Source: Pseudomonas sp. CFII64
GTDB lineage: Bacteria; Pseudomonadota; Gammaproteobacteria; Pseudomonadales; Pseudomonadaceae
Reading direction: 5' to 3'
NCBI RefSeq assembly: GCF_000416235.1
Contig: NZ_ATLO01000027.1
Span: 1 to 64,000, forward strand
Length of the DNA stretch: 64,000 nucleotides
The position numbers were made by a program, and so were the translations under genes. The notes below the pieces were generated by a model. It saw only the letters and a program-made list of their open reading frames with translations, was not told where the DNA came from and did no database searches. Shown here in pieces: positions 46,612-54,982 of this stretch. Positions within the stretch are counted from its first letter, which is position 1. Every line of letters starts with the position of its first letter.

Positions 46612-46824
46612 ATGGCCAAAAACTTCCCCTCCAACCCCTCGCACCCCGAACGGATCTGTTGGGGCTGCGACCAGTATTGTCCGGCCAAGTCGCTGGCTTG
46701 CGGCAATGGTTCCGACCGTACGATGCATCCGGCCGAGCTGTTCGGCGAAGATTGGGACGTACCCGGCGACTGGGGTCTGGACAAGGTCATCGTCAGCGAT
46801 AAAGTTCCGGATAAAGGTGTGTAG
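46612..46824 (+). CDS. DUF3079-domain small cysteine-containing protein
   Basis: The 70-residue protein begins MAKNFPSNPSHPERICWGC and has CWGCDQYCPAKSLACGNG, then ERT-like MHPAELFGEDW, matching the DUF3079 family. The four cysteines could bind a metal or cluster. The ATG follows ACGGAGA. It is expected to be induced by Anr from the box 60 bp upstream. No function is known. Confidence 0.8.
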   Translation: MAKNFPSNPSHPERICWGCDQYCPAKSLACGNGSDRTMHPAELFGEDWDVPGDWGLDKVIVSDKVPDKGV

Positions 46825-46877
46825 CTGGCCGACTGTTTAGGTCTGCTTTTCCCGCACAGTCTGGCCATGGGTTGAGA

Positions 46878-48713
46878 TTAAAGAAGCGCCGGAAGTACAA
46901 CCCTGGATGGCGTTGACGATCCACTCAGGATGTTGAAAACCGGCGGTTTACCGTGGGGGATCTGTCCACAGTGATCGCTGTCTGCGCCAGCAAAAGAGAC
47001 TCTGACTCTGCTGCCTGCCTTGAATGCCCAGGCGGTGGGCAACAACGCCAGGCGAATCTGTTCGGCCTTGCCAGGTTGCATGGGCTCTGCGTCCTTGCGT
47101 GCAAGGCTGCGATAGGGCCAGGTGGTTTGGTAGGTCGAGGGTGGCGGCGATTCTTTACGCAGCAATGCCCTGAGTAACCCTTCCGTGACGTAGCGCTCGC
47201 TGCCGTCGGCTTCAATCTCGCTGAGATAGACGAAAATCGCTGCGTCAGGCTGATCGCATTCCAGCCAGAATTCGGCGATGACGTGGCCACTCAGTTGCAG
47301 CCCTTGCGGCAACACTTCGGATGTGTAGCTCAGCAGTGCGTCGGTCCGACCTTGCCAGTCAGGGTAGTAGGTTCGGCTATCCACACCGGCGATACGCTCG
47401 AAGCGGGTTCCCTCACCGGTGCCGTGGCGGAAATCGACCTTGAATTGATCGCGATGCGGGTTTTGCTCCGGTTCTGCGGCCAGTACGTTTGCCTGGCCAA
47501 GATACAGTGTCGCGACATTCCGGGTGGGTGGCCATTGCTCGGCTGCGCACCAGGTTTCATCGTGCATGCTGAAATAGTGCACAGGCGATTCCTGGTCCAG
47601 CCCGGTGTCCCTTTCATCAAGATAATGGTCAAAAAAGCGCAGCAGTTCCGGCATCAGACCGAACTGTGCGGTTTCTTCGACGCGCCAAGGGGACACATTG
47701 ATGCGTGCGCCGTGGTCCCATGGTCCCAGCAGCAAATGATGGGGATTGTCTTTGAGGGTGAGAAAGCGCGAAATCGCACCGTTCATGTAGCCAGCGCCAT
47801 CCATCCATCCTGAAACCGAGTAGATAGCGACATCGCTGCGCGTGCCTGCGCTGTAGGAGTGAGGGCTGAACGTGGCCGGGGTGAAGGTGGCATCGTAGGG
47901 CAGGCTGTCATCGCTGAAGCGGAACTCAGCCATGAAGTCGGTTTGCCGGAAGTTTGCCAGGTGCTGCTGAAGGGCTTCTGCGCACTGTTCGCCGCTCACG
48001 TCCTCGTCGACTGGCTGAGGGCCCTGAAAGTCAGGATGGTTGAAATAGGAGAACTGCTGCAGTACATCGCGCCGGTCGTGATCGAGGCCGATCATGATGT
48101 CGTCGTACAGTCGAGTCAGCGACTTGACCAGAATCCCGCCTGGATAGTAGTTGTCAGCGTAGGTGTCCCATACCGAGAAAAGCGGGGCGATAGCCTTTAC
48201 TGCCGGGTGGCCTGTGCTTGCCAGAAAGTCCGCTGCGGCTCCCAGGTAAGACACGCCCGTAGCCCCGACACGACCATTGGACCACGGCTGGTTGATGATC
48301 CAGTCCACCACTTCAACAGAGTCGGCACGTTCTGCTGGGGAGCGGAAGCTGTCCCGGCTGCCGTAGCTGGCACCGGTGCCTCGCACGTCTACCACCACCA
48401 CGGCGTAGCCATACGGCACGAATTGATCACGATAACGATAGGTGTTCGGGCTGTTTTCCTGAGTGGAGCCTGCAGCCAGTTTGAACCGCCTGTAATAGGG
48501 TGTGAACACCACGATAGTCGGGAATGTTGCGCTTGCTTCGGTTCCCGACTTCGGCTGCGGCAGGAAAATATCCAGAGCGATTTTGCAGCCGTCGCGCATG
48601 GCGATGTAGTGCGAAACTGGTTTGCCAGGCTTCTCGAAATCCTGGTTGCGCTCAGCCAGGTATTGGCTGGGAGCCAGCTTCCAGGCAACGCTGCCGCTAT
48701 CTGCATCAGACAT
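46878..48713 (-). CDS. CocE/NonD-family alpha/beta hydrolase
   Basis: The 611-residue protein has an N-terminal peptidase S15-type alpha/beta hydrolase fold (VFTPYYRRFK, VDVRGTGASYGSRDSFRSPAERADSVEVVDWI, then the nucleophile elbow GVSYLG and GPWDHGAR with the likely catalytic His). Its C-terminal jelly-roll domain (about 410-610, VLPQGLQLSGHVIAEFWLECDQPDAAIFVYL) matches the PepX C-terminal domain. There is no signal peptide. Family members hydrolyse esters or amides such as cocaine, nonactin or acylated antibiotics. A LysR operator copy at 48801 and the neighbouring ABC operon suggest it acts on an imported compound. Confidence 0.88.
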   Translation of the reverse strand: MSDADSGSVAWKLAPSQYLAERNQDFEKPGKPVSHYIAMRDGCKIALDIFLPQPKSGTEASATFPTIVVFTPYYRRFKLAAGSTQENSPNTYRYRDQFVPYGYAVVVVDVRGTGASYGSRDSFRSPAERADSVEVVDWIINQPWSNGRVGATGVSYLGAAADFLASTGHPAVKAIAPLFSVWDTYADNYYPGGILVKSLTRLYDDIMIGLDHDRRDVLQQFSYFNHPDFQGPQPVDEDVSGEQCAEALQQHLANFRQTDFMAEFRFSDDSLPYDATFTPATFSPHSYSAGTRSDVAIYSVSGWMDGAGYMNGAISRFLTLKDNPHHLLLGPWDHGARINVSPWRVEETAQFGLMPELLRFFDHYLDERDTGLDQESPVHYFSMHDETWCAAEQWPPTRNVATLYLGQANVLAAEPEQNPHRDQFKVDFRHGTGEGTRFERIAGVDSRTYYPDWQGRTDALLSYTSEVLPQGLQLSGHVIAEFWLECDQPDAAIFVYLSEIEADGSERYVTEGLLRALLRKESPPPSTYQTTWPYRSLARKDAEPMQPGKAEQIRLALLPTAWAFKAGSRVRVSFAGADSDHCGQIPHGKPPVFNILSGSSTPSRVVLPALL

Positions 48714-48800
48714 TCAGACACTCCACTACGGGTCATGAGTTATGACGCCGAGAGTGCGAGTTTTTGTTTGATGCGTAAAGTTCGTAATTTTAATAGTTAT

Positions 48801-48815
48801 ATGCGTTCTGCGCAT
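48801..48815. promoter_or_regulatory. LysR-type palindrome ATGCG-N5-CGCAT (hydrolase side)
   Basis: ATGCGTTCTGCGCAT lies 88 bp upstream of the hydrolase gene. It contains a T-N11-A LysR core and is the same palindrome as at 49751. Confidence 0.6.
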
Positions 48816-48818
48816 GTT

Positions 48819-49736
48819 CTAGCGAGCGGGATACCCAGACTCAATCGTGGCGATGCGCTGATGTGCGTGCTCGCGAATGAGCGCGGCAAGCTCAATGACT
48901 GTTTTGCTGCGTTCCTGCCAGATCGGAAAGATAAACCCGTAATCAAGGGTTATTGCCGGCTCGAATGGACGCAGCACCAGTGGCACTTCGCTTGAAGTGG
49001 CGATAAAGGGGTCGGAGATGGCAACGCCCAGTCCACGAGCGGCCAGCTGGCAAGCGAGAATGCCGTTGGTGGTTTCAAAGCGAATCAGCGGTGGTGTTTC
49101 AAGATCGGCAATCAGGCGGGTCAAGGATTGGCGCACCACCGAACGCGGATGCAACGCGATCAATGATGCCCCTGACAAATCGTCGGCGGTGATGACCGAT
49201 TTACTGGCCAGCGGATTTTCGGCGTTCATTGCCGCGACAACATTGACGCTGATGAACGGCTCCACTTCAAGCAGCGGATTGTCCAGAGGCAATACCGTAA
49301 TGCCCAGGTCGAAGTTCTCCTGACCGACCCAGGTTTCAATGTCCAGGCGAACCCTGGAGTCGACACTGGCCGAAAATTGCTCTGAGCGCTGGGCCATGAT
49401 CGCCAGGGCATCGTTGACGATCGAGTTCGACAGATGCGGAGCGGTCAATACCCTGACGTGATGATTCTGTCTTGATTTCAGCCGTCCAGCCAGTTTCTGC
49501 AAGGACTCCTGGCTGGCCAGGTGGCGGTCGACCTGACGGTAAAAACTCCATCCATCGGGAGTAAGGCTCAGGCGTTTCTTGCTGCGATGGAACAACGTGA
49601 AACCCACCTCCTCCTCCAGGTTCGCCAGCAGACGGCCGACTTGGGGTTGGGTGCGATTGAGGCGCACAGACGCCTGGGTGACCGACCCGGTTTCGACGAA
49701 AGCGCGTAGCGCTTCAAGCCCTTTTGTGTTCAGCAT
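48819..49736 (-). CDS. LysR-family transcriptional regulator
   Basis: The 305-residue protein has an N-terminal winged helix-turn-helix (about 5-65, ALRAFVETGSVTQASVRLNRTQPQVGRLLANLEEEVGFTLF) and a LysR substrate-binding domain (about 95-290). It lies between the hydrolase and the divergent ABC operon. A palindrome ATGCG-N5-CGCAT occurs on both sides of the gene, so it probably controls both. The effector is not known. Confidence 0.9.
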   Translation of the reverse strand: MLNTKGLEALRAFVETGSVTQASVRLNRTQPQVGRLLANLEEEVGFTLFHRSKKRLSLTPDGWSFYRQVDRHLASQESLQKLAGRLKSRQNHHVRVLTAPHLSNSIVNDALAIMAQRSEQFSASVDSRVRLDIETWVGQENFDLGITVLPLDNPLLEVEPFISVNVVAAMNAENPLASKSVITADDLSGASLIALHPRSVVRQSLTRLIADLETPPLIRFETTNGILACQLAARGLGVAISDPFIATSSEVPLVLRPFEPAITLDYGFIFPIWQERSKTVIELAALIREHAHQRIATIESGYPAR

Positions 49737-49750
49737 CGCTATCCCCGAGT

Positions 49751-49765
49751 ATGCGTTTTTCGCAT
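49751..49765. promoter_or_regulatory. LysR-type palindrome ATGCG-N5-CGCAT (ABC side)
   Basis: ATGCGTTTTTCGCAT starts 15 bp upstream of the lysR start codon, in the 377-bp gap before the ABC operon. The rest of that gap shows no gene. Confidence 0.65.
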
Positions 49766-50113
49766 GTATAGCAAGAAATTACGCACTTTACACAGGTTTT
49801 TCTAAGGGCCATGCTCGTCCCATAACTATTAGGGACATGATCCCAAGGCCCGTTTTATCGGGCCAATATCTTCCAGAGCGAAGATCGCTTGCTTACACGC
49901 TGCCGCCAATCATAAAGCTAAAGGCTTCCGTGAAGGAGTATCGCCATGCGTTCCTGTTTACCCGTCCTGCTGCGTTCAATCCGCCCATTCTGTTTTCGGA
50001 TTTCGGGCCGTGAGTCTGGAACTCACGCACTTCGAACTCATTCCTGATCTTGCGGCCAACGGTTGCCGCAAAACTGACTTGCCTACGTTTTAGTCATAGT
50101 GAGGGACATCGTT

Positions 50114-50974
50114 ATGTCCAGTGTCGCCACCCCATCCACCGCCGCCCAAGCCGTGCCCGAGGTGCGTCGCAAGGTGCGATGGTCCTTTGTGTTGCACCGC
50201 GCTTTTGTGGTGCTGATGTACTTTTTCATGCTCAGTCCGCTGATTTTTGTCGTTTGGATGAGCTTCTTCGTCGATTCGATTCCGCACTTTCCGCCTTCGG
50301 GCTACACACTGAAATGGTATGAGAGCGCCTGGCAAAACGCCTCGTTCATGAATGGCTTGATCCTGAGTCTTCAGGTAGCCGTCGTTGCAGCCGTATCCGG
50401 CGTACTGCTCGGCCTGGCGGCAGCATTGGGGATCGTCAAGTACCGGTTCCTGGGCAGCAAGCTCGCCAACACGTTATTGCTTTCGCCATTGCTCATCCCC
50501 GGAATTGTCGCGGGGATTGCCATCTATCTGTTCTACATGCGGGCCGAAAACGCGCTGGATACCGACATCGTGGGTACGTTCGGTGGATTGGTCGCCGCTC
50601 ACATCTGCCTGACCATTCCGTGGACTGTACGGCTGGTTTCAACCGGCATGTCCGGCCTGGATCCTTCCATAGAAGAAGCCGCACGCAATCTGGGAGCTTC
50701 GGGCTGGACGGCATTTCGACGTATCACCTTGCCGATGCTGCGGCCTTCCATCGTGGCTGCTTCGCTGTTCTCGTTCATCGTCTCATTCGAAAACCTGGAG
50801 CTTTCCCTGGCATTGGTCGGCCCCGGCAAAACGACCTTGCCGATCGCAATCATGCAGTACCTCGAATTCAATCTGGACCCGACGATTGCTGCGGTGTCGG
50901 CGGTTCAGATCTTGTTGCTGGGCGTCATCATGCTGGTGACCGACCGTTTCGTAAAACTCAGTCAAGTGGTGTAG
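50114..50974 (+). CDS. ABC transporter permease, PotC-like (spermidine/putrescine type)
   Basis: The protein has 286 residues from the ATG at 50114 after GAGGGA; a GTG at 50099 is upstream in frame. There are six membrane segments and the EAA loop EEAARNLGASGWTAFRRITLPMLRPSIVAASLFSF. It lies 4 bp before the ATPase gene. With the second permease it forms the channel of a PotABCD-type importer. The first gene in the operon is the PotC-like one, unlike the usual potABCD order. Confidence 0.9.
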   Translation: MSSVATPSTAAQAVPEVRRKVRWSFVLHRAFVVLMYFFMLSPLIFVVWMSFFVDSIPHFPPSGYTLKWYESAWQNASFMNGLILSLQVAVVAAVSGVLLGLAAALGIVKYRFLGSKLANTLLLSPLLIPGIVAGIAIYLFYMRAENALDTDIVGTFGGLVAAHICLTIPWTVRLVSTGMSGLDPSIEEAARNLGASGWTAFRRITLPMLRPSIVAASLFSFIVSFENLELSLALVGPGKTTLPIAIMQYLEFNLDPTIAAVSAVQILLLGVIMLVTDRFVKLSQVV

Positions 50975-50978
50975 CACG

Positions 50979-52028
50979 ATGTCCAACGTCTCTATCAATC
51001 AGTTGAAGAAGCAGTTCGGCGACGCAGTCGCCCTTGAGGATTTTTCTCTGGAAATCGCGGACGGCGAACTGGTCGCGTTTTTGGGCCCGAGCGGTTGCGG
51101 TAAAACCACCACACTCAGAATGATCGCCGGTTTTATCGAACCTACGGCGGGCAGCATTCATATCGGCGAAACCGATGTCACCCACCTTCCGGTACACAAA
51201 CGCAATACGGGCATGGTGTTCCAGCGCTATGCGCTGTTCCCGCACATGACTGTGGCGCAGAACGTGTCTTTCGGCCTTGAGATGCACGATGTTTCAGGCA
51301 AAGAGCGCGACAGTCGTATTGCCACGGCGCTGGATATGGTGCGCATGTCGTCGTTTCGGGATCGCTATCCACGGCAGCTGTCGGGCGGCCAGCAACAGCG
51401 AGTTGCCATTGCCCGGGCGCTGGCGATTCAACCCAAGGTTTTTCTGCTGGATGAGCCGCTGTCCAACCTCGATGCAAAGCTGCGGATTGAGGTCCGTGAA
51501 GAGATCCGCACCCTGCAACAGGATCTGGGGCTGACAACGGTCTTCGTTACTCATGATCAGGAAGAGGCGTTGGCCATTTCTGATCGTATGGCAATCATGT
51601 ACAACGGGCGCGTCCAGCAAGTGGGGACTCCCAAGGAACTGTACGACGCGCCGGGCAACCATTTCGTCGCTGACTTTCTGGGCCGCATGAGTTTCTTCAA
51701 GGGCAGACTGGTTGCCGAGGGTCAGTTCGTCAGCGATGCCGGAACCAGCATTCAGGTGCAAAGCACACAACCGGTTGGTCGGGTCGGCATACGTCCGGAA
51801 CGCATCACGGTTGGCTCCAGCCCGGAGAGCGAAAACGTTCTTGGCGGTGTTGTCGAATCTGCCGCGTATCTGGGCTCGCTGATCGATATCCGCCTGCGCC
51901 TGCCCGGAGGTGATGCGCTGAATTTCCACCTCGCCAATAACGCATTGTCGACGACCACGACGATATCGCCAGGCACTTCACTTGTGGCGTCGTTTCGCGC
52001 AAGTGACTGCGTTCTGTTCGCGGACTAA
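50979..52028 (+). CDS. ABC transporter ATP-binding protein, PotA-like
   Basis: The 349-residue protein has Walker A GPSGCGKTT, signature LSGGQQQRVAIARAL, Walker B VFLLDEPLSNLD, and the switch histidine in VFVTHDQEEALAISDRM. The C-terminal TOBE-type domain (about 255-345) carries GRVGIRPERITV. It powers the import system with the adjoining permeases. The start ATG overlaps no other gene; the gap to the following permease is 10 bp. Confidence 0.93.
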   Translation: MSNVSINQLKKQFGDAVALEDFSLEIADGELVAFLGPSGCGKTTTLRMIAGFIEPTAGSIHIGETDVTHLPVHKRNTGMVFQRYALFPHMTVAQNVSFGLEMHDVSGKERDSRIATALDMVRMSSFRDRYPRQLSGGQQQRVAIARALAIQPKVFLLDEPLSNLDAKLRIEVREEIRTLQQDLGLTTVFVTHDQEEALAISDRMAIMYNGRVQQVGTPKELYDAPGNHFVADFLGRMSFFKGRLVAEGQFVSDAGTSIQVQSTQPVGRVGIRPERITVGSSPESENVLGGVVESAAYLGSLIDIRLRLPGGDALNFHLANNALSTTTTISPGTSLVASFRASDCVLFAD

Positions 52029-52038
52029 GGGCGAAATC

Positions 52039-52902
52039 ATGAGTAACTCTGAGCAATTGACCGGTGCCAGTATCGCGTTTCCAGCGTCCATCGTGGTGCT
52101 GGGAATCATCGTCGTGCCGCTGTTTTTGATGCTGGGATACAGCTTCAATCATTTTGATCCCGTTGAACTGATGCAGGAAACCTTCACGCTGGAGAACTAC
52201 GTGAAGTTTTTCGGCGATGCTTACTATCGCAAAGTCTTCATGACCACCTTGGGGGTGGCCGCCATATGCACAGTCATGGCTTTGGTCCTGGGGTTTCCGG
52301 TGGCGTATTTCCTTGCCAAGACGCAAAGCCGCTTCAAAAGTCTGTTTATTGTGTTGCTGGTGTTTCCGCTGATGGTCGGCAATGTGGTGCGGGCCGCTGG
52401 CTGGATGGTGATTCTTGGCAACGTGGGGGTCGTGAATGCGACGTTGATGTGGCTGGGCGTAACGGATGAGCCCATCAAGTTTATGTACACGCCGTTCGCC
52501 GTCATCATCGGTACCACGGCAGTCGTGATGCCCTACATGATTTTGACCTTGCAAAGCGTGTTGGAAGGCATCGACTTTTCGGTTGAGGAAGCTGCGCAAA
52601 ATCTGGGTGCGACCTTCGCCACCACATTTCGCCGCATCGTCCTGCCCATTGCTGCACCCGGAGTTGCCGCCGGGACCATGCTGGTTTTCATCCTGTGCAT
52701 GAATGCCTATGCCACGCCGGTACTGCTGGGCGGCACCGGGTTGACGATGATGGCTCCATCGCTTTATGACCAGATTTCCAAGGCGTCCAACTGGCCTTTT
52801 GGTGCTGCGATGGCATTGGTATTGATCGTTACCACGCTAATCCTGGCCTCTCTGTCGAACTGGCTCATTCATCGCAACTACGTCAAGACGATGGGGGCAT
52901 AA
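52039..52902 (+). CDS. ABC transporter permease, PotB-like
   Basis: The protein has 287 residues from the ATG at 52039. It has six membrane segments and the EAA loop EEAAQNLGATFATTFRRIVLPIAAPGVAAGTMLVFI. It pairs with the PotC-like permease encoded two genes upstream. The next gene, for a GAF protein, starts 3 bp after its stop, so the two are coupled. Confidence 0.9.
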   Translation: MSNSEQLTGASIAFPASIVVLGIIVVPLFLMLGYSFNHFDPVELMQETFTLENYVKFFGDAYYRKVFMTTLGVAAICTVMALVLGFPVAYFLAKTQSRFKSLFIVLLVFPLMVGNVVRAAGWMVILGNVGVVNATLMWLGVTDEPIKFMYTPFAVIIGTTAVVMPYMILTLQSVLEGIDFSVEEAAQNLGATFATTFRRIVLPIAAPGVAAGTMLVFILCMNAYATPVLLGGTGLTMMAPSLYDQISKASNWPFGAAMALVLIVTTLILASLSNWLIHRNYVKTMGA

Positions 52903-52905
52903 GCC

Positions 52906-53376
52906 ATGAACCCTGCGCTCTTCGACTCTTTCATCAACCTGCTACCCCGGCTTGAGCAGCAGCTCTCACAAGGCGTGGGCCATCGCTATATGACCGTGCT
53001 TGTCTACGACGACCTTGCAGAGGCCGAGCGAGTATTCAGCAGCAACCCGGCGGTCTACCCAGCGACCGGCCGCAAGTCCTTCAAGCAAGCACCGATCATG
53101 GCGCGGGTGCGTGACACAGGTCGTCCGTATGTGGCGATGGATCGTCCAGCGTTGATTCGGGATTTCCCGGACCATGAAACGATTTTTGCCATGGACTGCG
53201 GATCCCTGGTGAACCTTCCGATCCGCATCGCCGGTGAAATCGTCGGCCAAATCAATCTGCTGCATGAGCAGCATTTCTACACCGAACACAAGGTCGAGTC
53301 AGCCCTGAGGATTGTGTCCATGACAGTCGCTGAGTGGGTATCGATCAATCCGACATCGCACTCAGCCGCCAAATGA
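52906..53376 (+). CDS. GAF-domain protein embedded in the ABC operon
   Basis: The 156-residue protein is a single GAF domain (about 10-150, with MTVLVYDDLAEAERVFSSNPAVYPATGRKSFKQAP and MDCGSLVNLPIRIAGEIVGQINLLHEQHFYTEHK). There is no output domain, signal peptide or membrane segment. It lies between the permease and the substrate-binding protein genes, 3 bp after the former. A free GAF domain inside an ABC operon could sense the imported compound or act on it. The role is not known. Confidence 0.82.
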   Translation: MNPALFDSFINLLPRLEQQLSQGVGHRYMTVLVYDDLAEAERVFSSNPAVYPATGRKSFKQAPIMARVRDTGRPYVAMDRPALIRDFPDHETIFAMDCGSLVNLPIRIAGEIVGQINLLHEQHFYTEHKVESALRIVSMTVAEWVSINPTSHSAAK

Positions 53377-53413
53377 ATCAGGTCACTGCACGTTAATCAA
53401 TCTGGAGCCCGCT

Positions 53414-54451
53414 ATGTTTGATATTTCCCGACGTACTCTATTGGGCGGTGCCGTGGGCGCCGCCGCCATGCTCGCATTGCCACGCTTTGCCCTCAGTGCC
53501 TCGGGTGCCCCCGTGGTGGTGGGAACCTGGGGGGGTGACTACGGCGATTTGCTGCGCCAGGGCGTTGACGTCCTGTTGCAATCCAAGGGCATCGAGGTCA
53601 TCCAGAGTATTGGATCTCCCACCGAGCGGCGAACCAAATTGTTGGCCGAGCGTCAGTCGCGGCGCGGCTCCATGGACGTGTGCTGCCTTGCAGATTTTGA
53701 TATGCAGGCGGTTGCCCAGCGCGACGCTCTGGAAAGAATCGATGCAGGGGCTGTACCCAATCTCGCCAATGTCCTTCCGTTCCTCAAACAGGACTTCTCG
53801 GTTCCGCACATCTACTCTGCCCATGTCATTGTCTACAACACTGAAAAGGTCCCGGTGCCTCCTCAGTCGTTTGCCGATCTTTGGGACCCGAAATATCGGG
53901 GTAAAGTCGGCCTTTCTGACTTCCTGTTCAATACCAATACGGCTATTGCGGCGGTTGTCGGCGGCGGCTCCATGTCTGATTTCGGACCTGCCAAAGGCAA
54001 GCTGGAAGAGTTGCGCTCGCTGGATGTGAAAATCCTGCCTTCTACAGAAGCGGTTGCCGCAGCGCTGAAATCCGAAGATATCTGGATAACGTTGATCTCC
54101 CTGGCGCGTGGCTACATGTGGCGTAAAGCGGGTATGCCGCTGGCGCATGTCGTTCCGAAAGAAGGTGGTTTCCCTAATATCTATGGGATTGGGGTGCCGA
54201 AGAACTCGCGCAACAAGGACAACGCACTCCAGTACCTGAATGCAGTATTGGACCCTCGCGCTCAGTTGGCCTTCGCCGAACGGATGGGCTATGTGCCCAC
54301 GGTCAGCAATGCAGTACTCCCTGACGAGCTAAACAAACAGATCAACTTCACCGAAGCAGAGCGCGATCGCATGCTCAAGCCTGATTATGCTTACATCATC
54401 GAACACCAGTCCTCGATGCTTGAGGTGTGGAACAAGACATTCAAGGGCTGA
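53414..54451 (+). CDS. ABC transporter substrate-binding protein, PotD-like, with Tat signal
   Basis: The 345-residue protein has a twin-arginine signal (SRRTLLGGAVGAAAMLALPRFALSA), so it is exported folded. The mature protein is a PotD/PotF-type fold with VVVGTWGGDYGDLLRQG, ADLWDPKYRGKVGLSDFLFNTNTA and IYGIGVPKNSRNKDNALQYLN. It is the ligand receptor of the operon. The ligand cannot be read; PotD relatives bind polyamines, amino acid derivatives and opines. The Tat signal is less usual for PotD. Confidence 0.9.
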   Translation: MFDISRRTLLGGAVGAAAMLALPRFALSASGAPVVVGTWGGDYGDLLRQGVDVLLQSKGIEVIQSIGSPTERRTKLLAERQSRRGSMDVCCLADFDMQAVAQRDALERIDAGAVPNLANVLPFLKQDFSVPHIYSAHVIVYNTEKVPVPPQSFADLWDPKYRGKVGLSDFLFNTNTAIAAVVGGGSMSDFGPAKGKLEELRSLDVKILPSTEAVAAALKSEDIWITLISLARGYMWRKAGMPLAHVVPKEGGFPNIYGIGVPKNSRNKDNALQYLNAVLDPRAQLAFAERMGYVPTVSNAVLPDELNKQINFTEAERDRMLKPDYAYIIEHQSSMLEVWNKTFKG

Positions 54452-54521
54452 GTTGATTGAGGCTAGTTGCTACGCAACTAAACCGGGAGGCGCCCACGGC
54501 CTGTGGGCGTGTGACGGGTAT

Positions 54522-54731
54522 TTAAACCCCAAGCCCAAACCTGAAGTTGCCGAATTTCCAGTCCGGCGAACTCTTCTGGTAGCAGCCTGGCTGGTTGGCC
54601 GGTGTTGCGTCGCAGGATATCTTCCCTACTTTGCTGGAACCCTGGCCTTCACCGGTGCCGCGTTCGCTGTACACGGCGCAGCCACCGAGCGTCGGCAACA
54701 GGAATGCCAGGGCAAGTATCAGATGCTTCAT
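54522..54731 (-). CDS. Small lipoprotein
   Basis: The protein has 69 residues from the ATG at 54731, preceded by AAGGAAGGA. It has a signal peptide with lipobox LGGC (Cys17), then a short mature part of about 53 residues with two cysteines (KISCDATPANQPGCYQ) and an aromatic tail (WKFGNFRFGLGV). It should be lipid-anchored at the outer membrane. I do not recognise the family. Confidence 0.7.
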   Translation of the reverse strand: MKHLILALAFLLPTLGGCAVYSERGTGEGQGSSKVGKISCDATPANQPGCYQKSSPDWKFGNFRFGLGV

Positions 54732-54841
54732 ATGTCCTTCCTTAAACATAAATGGTTGGGTATTAGAGCATATCCATACGATGCATCCTCGTTTGCCGCG
54801 TAAGTCTGTCTAGTCCCGAAATAGGTCTACGCGTTGCTTTA

Positions 54842-54943
54842 GTGGGAGAGGACTTGTCCTCGAAGGGATTGGCAGGCAATGAAGCACTGTCAGGCAGATT
54901 GAGGTTGGCCAGGCTGACTCATCGAGGACAAGTCCTCTCCCAC
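54842..54943. repeat. Inverted REP pair (gaggacttgtcctc family)
   Basis: gtgggagaggacttgtcctcg and its reverse complement (ending cctctcccac at 54943) flank about 55 bp. The arms are identical to those at 37827-37928. Confidence 0.85.
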
Positions 54944-54982
54944 AATGACGGGACAGTCTAAAGAGAAAAACTCCCCGGTATT

